DNA of 16,517 nucleotides, from positions 1 through 16,517 of the forward strand of contig CAZXDS010000059.1 in assembly GCA_964639525.1 (NCBI GenBank), read 5' to 3'. Under the pieces are notes generated by a model, which did no database searches, was not told the DNA's origin, and saw only the letters and a list, made by a program, of their open reading frames with translations. Below are positions 14,627 through 16,517 of the stretch, piece by piece. Source of the stretch: CAZXDS01 sp964639525. GTDB lineage: Bacteria > Bacteroidota > Ignavibacteria > Ignavibacteriales > Melioribacteraceae. Numbering within the stretch: position 1 is the stretch's first letter; each line of letters opens with the position of its first letter. A program made the translations under genes and the position numbers.

Positions 14627-15356
14627 ATTTTTCTGATAATAATTTAGAGATATTGCGAAATGATGCTTTCAGGTTATTTAAAGATGGTGTAAAAGCTGTT
14701 AACGCTTATTCATCGGTTAAAAATCATTTTAAGTTGAATGAAAACATTCTTTCCATTTCAAATATAAACGGTGCGGAAAAGGCATTTAATCTAGAGCAAT
14801 ATAGAAATATTTATGTTGTTGGCGCGGGGAAAGCATCGGCAAAAATGGCGGAAGCTGTTTTGAATATTTTATCCGAAAAAGTTTCAGAGAGTTTAATAAT
14901 CACAAAATACGGGTTTTCAACTTCAGTAGTAGATGCCCAAATAATTGAGGCGGCGCATCCCGTTCCCGATTCTAACGGAATATTAGGAACAAAAGAAATT
15001 TTAAAAATTTGTAAAAAAGCTGATGCAGATGATTTGATAATTTTTCTTTTGTCCGGCGGTGCATCGGCATTGCTTGCTTTGCCTGAAAATAGTATTCCAT
15101 TGACTGACTTACAACAGTTAAACAATTTGTTGCTTTCATCAGGGTTGGAAATAAGTGAAATGAACATTGTTCGTAAACACATTTCACAAGTAAAGGGTGG
15201 AAAACTTGCAGATATTGCCAAGCCTGCAAATATAATTACTCTTGCCATTTCTGATGTGCTTGGCGATGCTCCTGAAATAATCGGTTCCGCTCCGACAATC
15301 TCCGGCAGTTCAACTATTAAAAACGCTTATAAAATTCTAATGAAACACAATTTGAT
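14623..15356 (+). CDS. gck: glycerate 2-kinase (MOFRL type), N-terminal part up to the gap
   Basis: The enzyme phosphorylates D-glycerate to 2-phosphoglycerate, feeding glycolysis. The 244 readable residues are the N-terminal domain: VVGAGKASAKMA (65-76, with Lys70 in the position of the conserved catalytic lysine), HPVPDSNG (112-119), LLSGGASALL (142-151), VRKHISQVKGGKLA (183-196) and the signature SDVLGDAPEIIGSAPT (210-225). The ATG overlaps the symporter stop. The sequence stops only because of undetermined bases; there is no stop codon before 15356. It continues at 15459. Other MOFRL kinases include hydroxypyruvate reductase-annotated TtuD homologues, so that older name may appear for it. 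Confidence 0.9.
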
Positions 15357-15456
15357 NNNNNNNNNNNNNNNNNNNNNNNNNNNNNNNNNNNNNNNNNNNN
15401 NNNNNNNNNNNNNNNNNNNNNNNNNNNNNNNNNNNNNNNNNNNNNNNNNNNNNNNN
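15357..15456. other. assembly gap (100 N) inside the glycerate kinase gene
   Basis: Exactly 100 undetermined bases. Reading frames on the two sides do not agree across 100 nt: a true insert must leave remainder 2 on division by 3. From the family's usual 430-450 residues, about 40-55 residues appear to be missing, so the real gap is probably longer than shown. Confidence 0.98.
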
Positions 15457-15458
15457 GA

Positions 15459-15911
15459 TTAGGATATAAATCATTAATTGTTTCAAATTATATGAAGGGC
15501 GAAGCAAGACGTGTTGCTAAAACAATAGTGGATTATATATTGGAATTCCGACAAAATGGAATTGGGAAAAAATGCTTTATTTACGGCGGGGAAACAACTG
15601 TAAATATAAAAGGAAAAGGTAAGGGAGGAAGAAATCAGGAACTGTGTCTCGCTGCTGCAATTCAATTAGATGGAGCGGAGAATTTTGTTTTGTTAAGCGG
15701 CGGGACTGACGGAAATGACGGACCGACAGATGCAGCCGGTGCAATTTGTGATGGAAAAACAATTGAAAGAGCAAAAAGATTAAAATTGAATGCTGATTAT
15801 TATCTTGCTGAAAATGATTCGTACGCTTTTTTTTCACAACTTAAAGACCTTATCCAAATTCCTGTTACCCAAACAAATGTGATGGATGTTGTGATTGTTC
15901 TTACACTTTAG
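15459..15911 (+). CDS. gck: glycerate 2-kinase (MOFRL type), C-terminal part after the gap
   Basis: This is the MOFRL domain of the kinase begun at 14623. It reads in frame from LGYKSLIVSNYMKGEARRVA to TNVMDVVIVLTL and a TAG stop. Conserved elements are YGGETTVNIKGKGKGGRNQE (with the active-site arginine in GGRNQE), LSGGTDGNDGPTDAAGA, and the C-terminal TNVMD. In the usual family end PTGTNV the second glycine is replaced (PVTQTNV), a small deviation. An apparent ATG at 15492 is internal, not a start. It is followed by a convergent gene. The break is an assembly matter; no sign of a true pseudogene is seen. Confidence 0.88.
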   Translation, partial: LGYKSLIVSNYMKGEARRVAKTIVDYILEFRQNGIGKKCFIYGGETTVNIKGKGKGGRNQELCLAAAIQLDGAENFVLLSGGTDGNDGPTDAAGAICDGKTIERAKRLKLNADYYLAENDSYAFFSQLKDLIQIPVTQTNVMDVVIVLTL

Positions 15912-15929
15912 AGATTAGAATTATGTTGT

Positions 15930-15950
15930 AAAAAATCGTTTTTTTTTGTT
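15930..15950. terminator. possible bidirectional terminator between convergent genes
   Basis: AAAAAA (15930-15935), TCG and nine T (15939-15947) form a weak all-A/T stem with a T-run on the plus strand and a shorter one on the minus strand. It lies in the 56-nt spacer between the convergent ends of the glycerate kinase and the last gene. The location is right for a shared terminator, but the stem has no G-C pairs. Confidence 0.3.
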
Positions 15951-15967
15951 AAAAATTATTATCTGAA

Positions 15968-16495
15968 TTATTTAAAACTTAATCTAACATCAGTAACATC
16001 AATTTTTCCCGATACTATTATTGGGCTACTGTTGTCTTCGCTAAAAAAAACTTCTTTGGTTGAGTTAATTGTGATTGAATAATTTTTAATGGGAGCATTA
16101 TTTTTATTGGATAAATAAATGTGTGAAAAATTGTCTAAGTGAACTATTTTAACAATGAAGTCGGAATTCTCATCAATAAAAACTCCGTTTGAATCTTTTC
16201 TCTCAGGTGCAGCGACTATTTCTTCTGAATGGATATTATCTTCGTTGTTATCTTCATCTAATGATTCGGATATTAAAAATTTTAATTTTGGGTGCTGATA
16301 TGAAATAATTTTTTCTATAATTGAATCTTCAATTTCTTTAGGTACCGGTTTTTTTTGCTGTTCTTTTAAAAGAGTATAAAAATTTAATTCATTCTCAAAT
16401 TTTTCAGCATTGTTCGCAATATACAAGCGTTTATCCTTGTCCAAAAGTTCAGGGTTATAGATAAAGTTAAATATTTCTTCTTCTTCAATATTCAT
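15968..16495 (-). CDS. unknown protein, N-terminus resembles an anti-sigma factor
   Basis: The 175-residue protein is not recognised. The first 65 residues (MNIEEEEIFNFIYNPELLDKD, then ENELNFYTLLKEQQKK) form acidic helices. They resemble the N-terminal domain of anti-sigma factors in length and in the pattern of a short acidic start, a helix and E-L-x-F-Y. No zinc-site His/Cys set and no membrane helix is present. A low-complexity acidic linker (SESLDEDNNEDN, about 77-88) follows, then a beta-rich C-terminus (about 105-175: FIVKIVHLDNFSHIYLSN, YSITINSTKEVFFS, VSGKIDVTDVRLSF). The ATG is chosen; no strong ribosome site. Any sigma partner would lie beyond the right edge. Confidence 0.75.
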   Translation of the reverse strand: MNIEEEEIFNFIYNPELLDKDKRLYIANNAEKFENELNFYTLLKEQQKKPVPKEIEDSIIEKIISYQHPKLKFLISESLDEDNNEDNIHSEEIVAAPERKDSNGVFIDENSDFIVKIVHLDNFSHIYLSNKNNAPIKNYSITINSTKEVFFSEDNSSPIIVSGKIDVTDVRLSFK

Positions 16496-16517
16496 TTCTT
16501 AAGTTTAATCATTTAAT

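Noticed and set aside
15457..15911. Frameshifted or dead glycerate kinase gene
   Set aside because: The frame change is fully explained by a placeholder gap. Motifs on both sides are intact.

Overview
The window is AT-rich bacterial DNA with tightly packed, often overlapping genes. The gene set suggests an Ignavibacteria-like member of the Bacteroidota/Chlorobi group: a short SLBB exporter beside a fused Wzz/BY-kinase, separate PurS and PurQ, a GatCAB amidase subunit, Bacteroidota-type lipoproteins, frequent TTG starts and few strong Shine-Dalgarno sites. This placement is inference from gene content; no marker gene was compared. Two runs of exactly 100 N (12187-12286 and 15357-15456) show that this is a scaffolded draft assembly.

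Positions 1-519 hold no gene. They are dense in palindromes: two related CATTCC...CAGCATGAC repeats, a 26-bp-arm inverted repeat, and a double-hairpin element (376-497) with inverted ends that sits just past the 3' end of gatA. From 4591 down to 520 on the minus strand runs a mixed housekeeping operon: psd, pssA (phosphatidylethanolamine synthesis), purS, purQ (FGAM synthase subunits), tatA (protein export) and gatA (tRNA amidation).

Divergent from it, on the plus strand, is a translationally coupled run from 4724 to 8300: ybaB, recR, a class I methyltransferase, two probably paralogous lipoproteins, and ftsX. Next is an exopolysaccharide module (8372-12090): an SLBB-domain exporter component, a polysaccharide co-polymerase/tyrosine kinase, and UDP-glucuronate decarboxylase, which supplies UDP-xylose.

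Positions 12091-12721 contain an assembly gap that cuts an unidentified gene, whose C-terminal end can be read, followed by structured noncoding DNA and a plausible promoter. A sodium:solute symporter and a MOFRL-type glycerate 2-kinase overlap by 4 nt and probably form an uptake and phosphorylation pair. The kinase is broken by the second gap, but both halves read as normal coding sequence. The window ends with a convergent minus-strand gene of unknown function, whose N-terminus resembles an anti-sigma factor.

Most of the window is ordinary core genome. The observations most worth checking are the mobile-looking palindromic elements at the left end, the structured region around the first gap, the doubtful start of the second lipoprotein, the tandem lipoprotein pair, and the unidentified terminal gene. 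I found no convincing previously undescribed multi-gene system.
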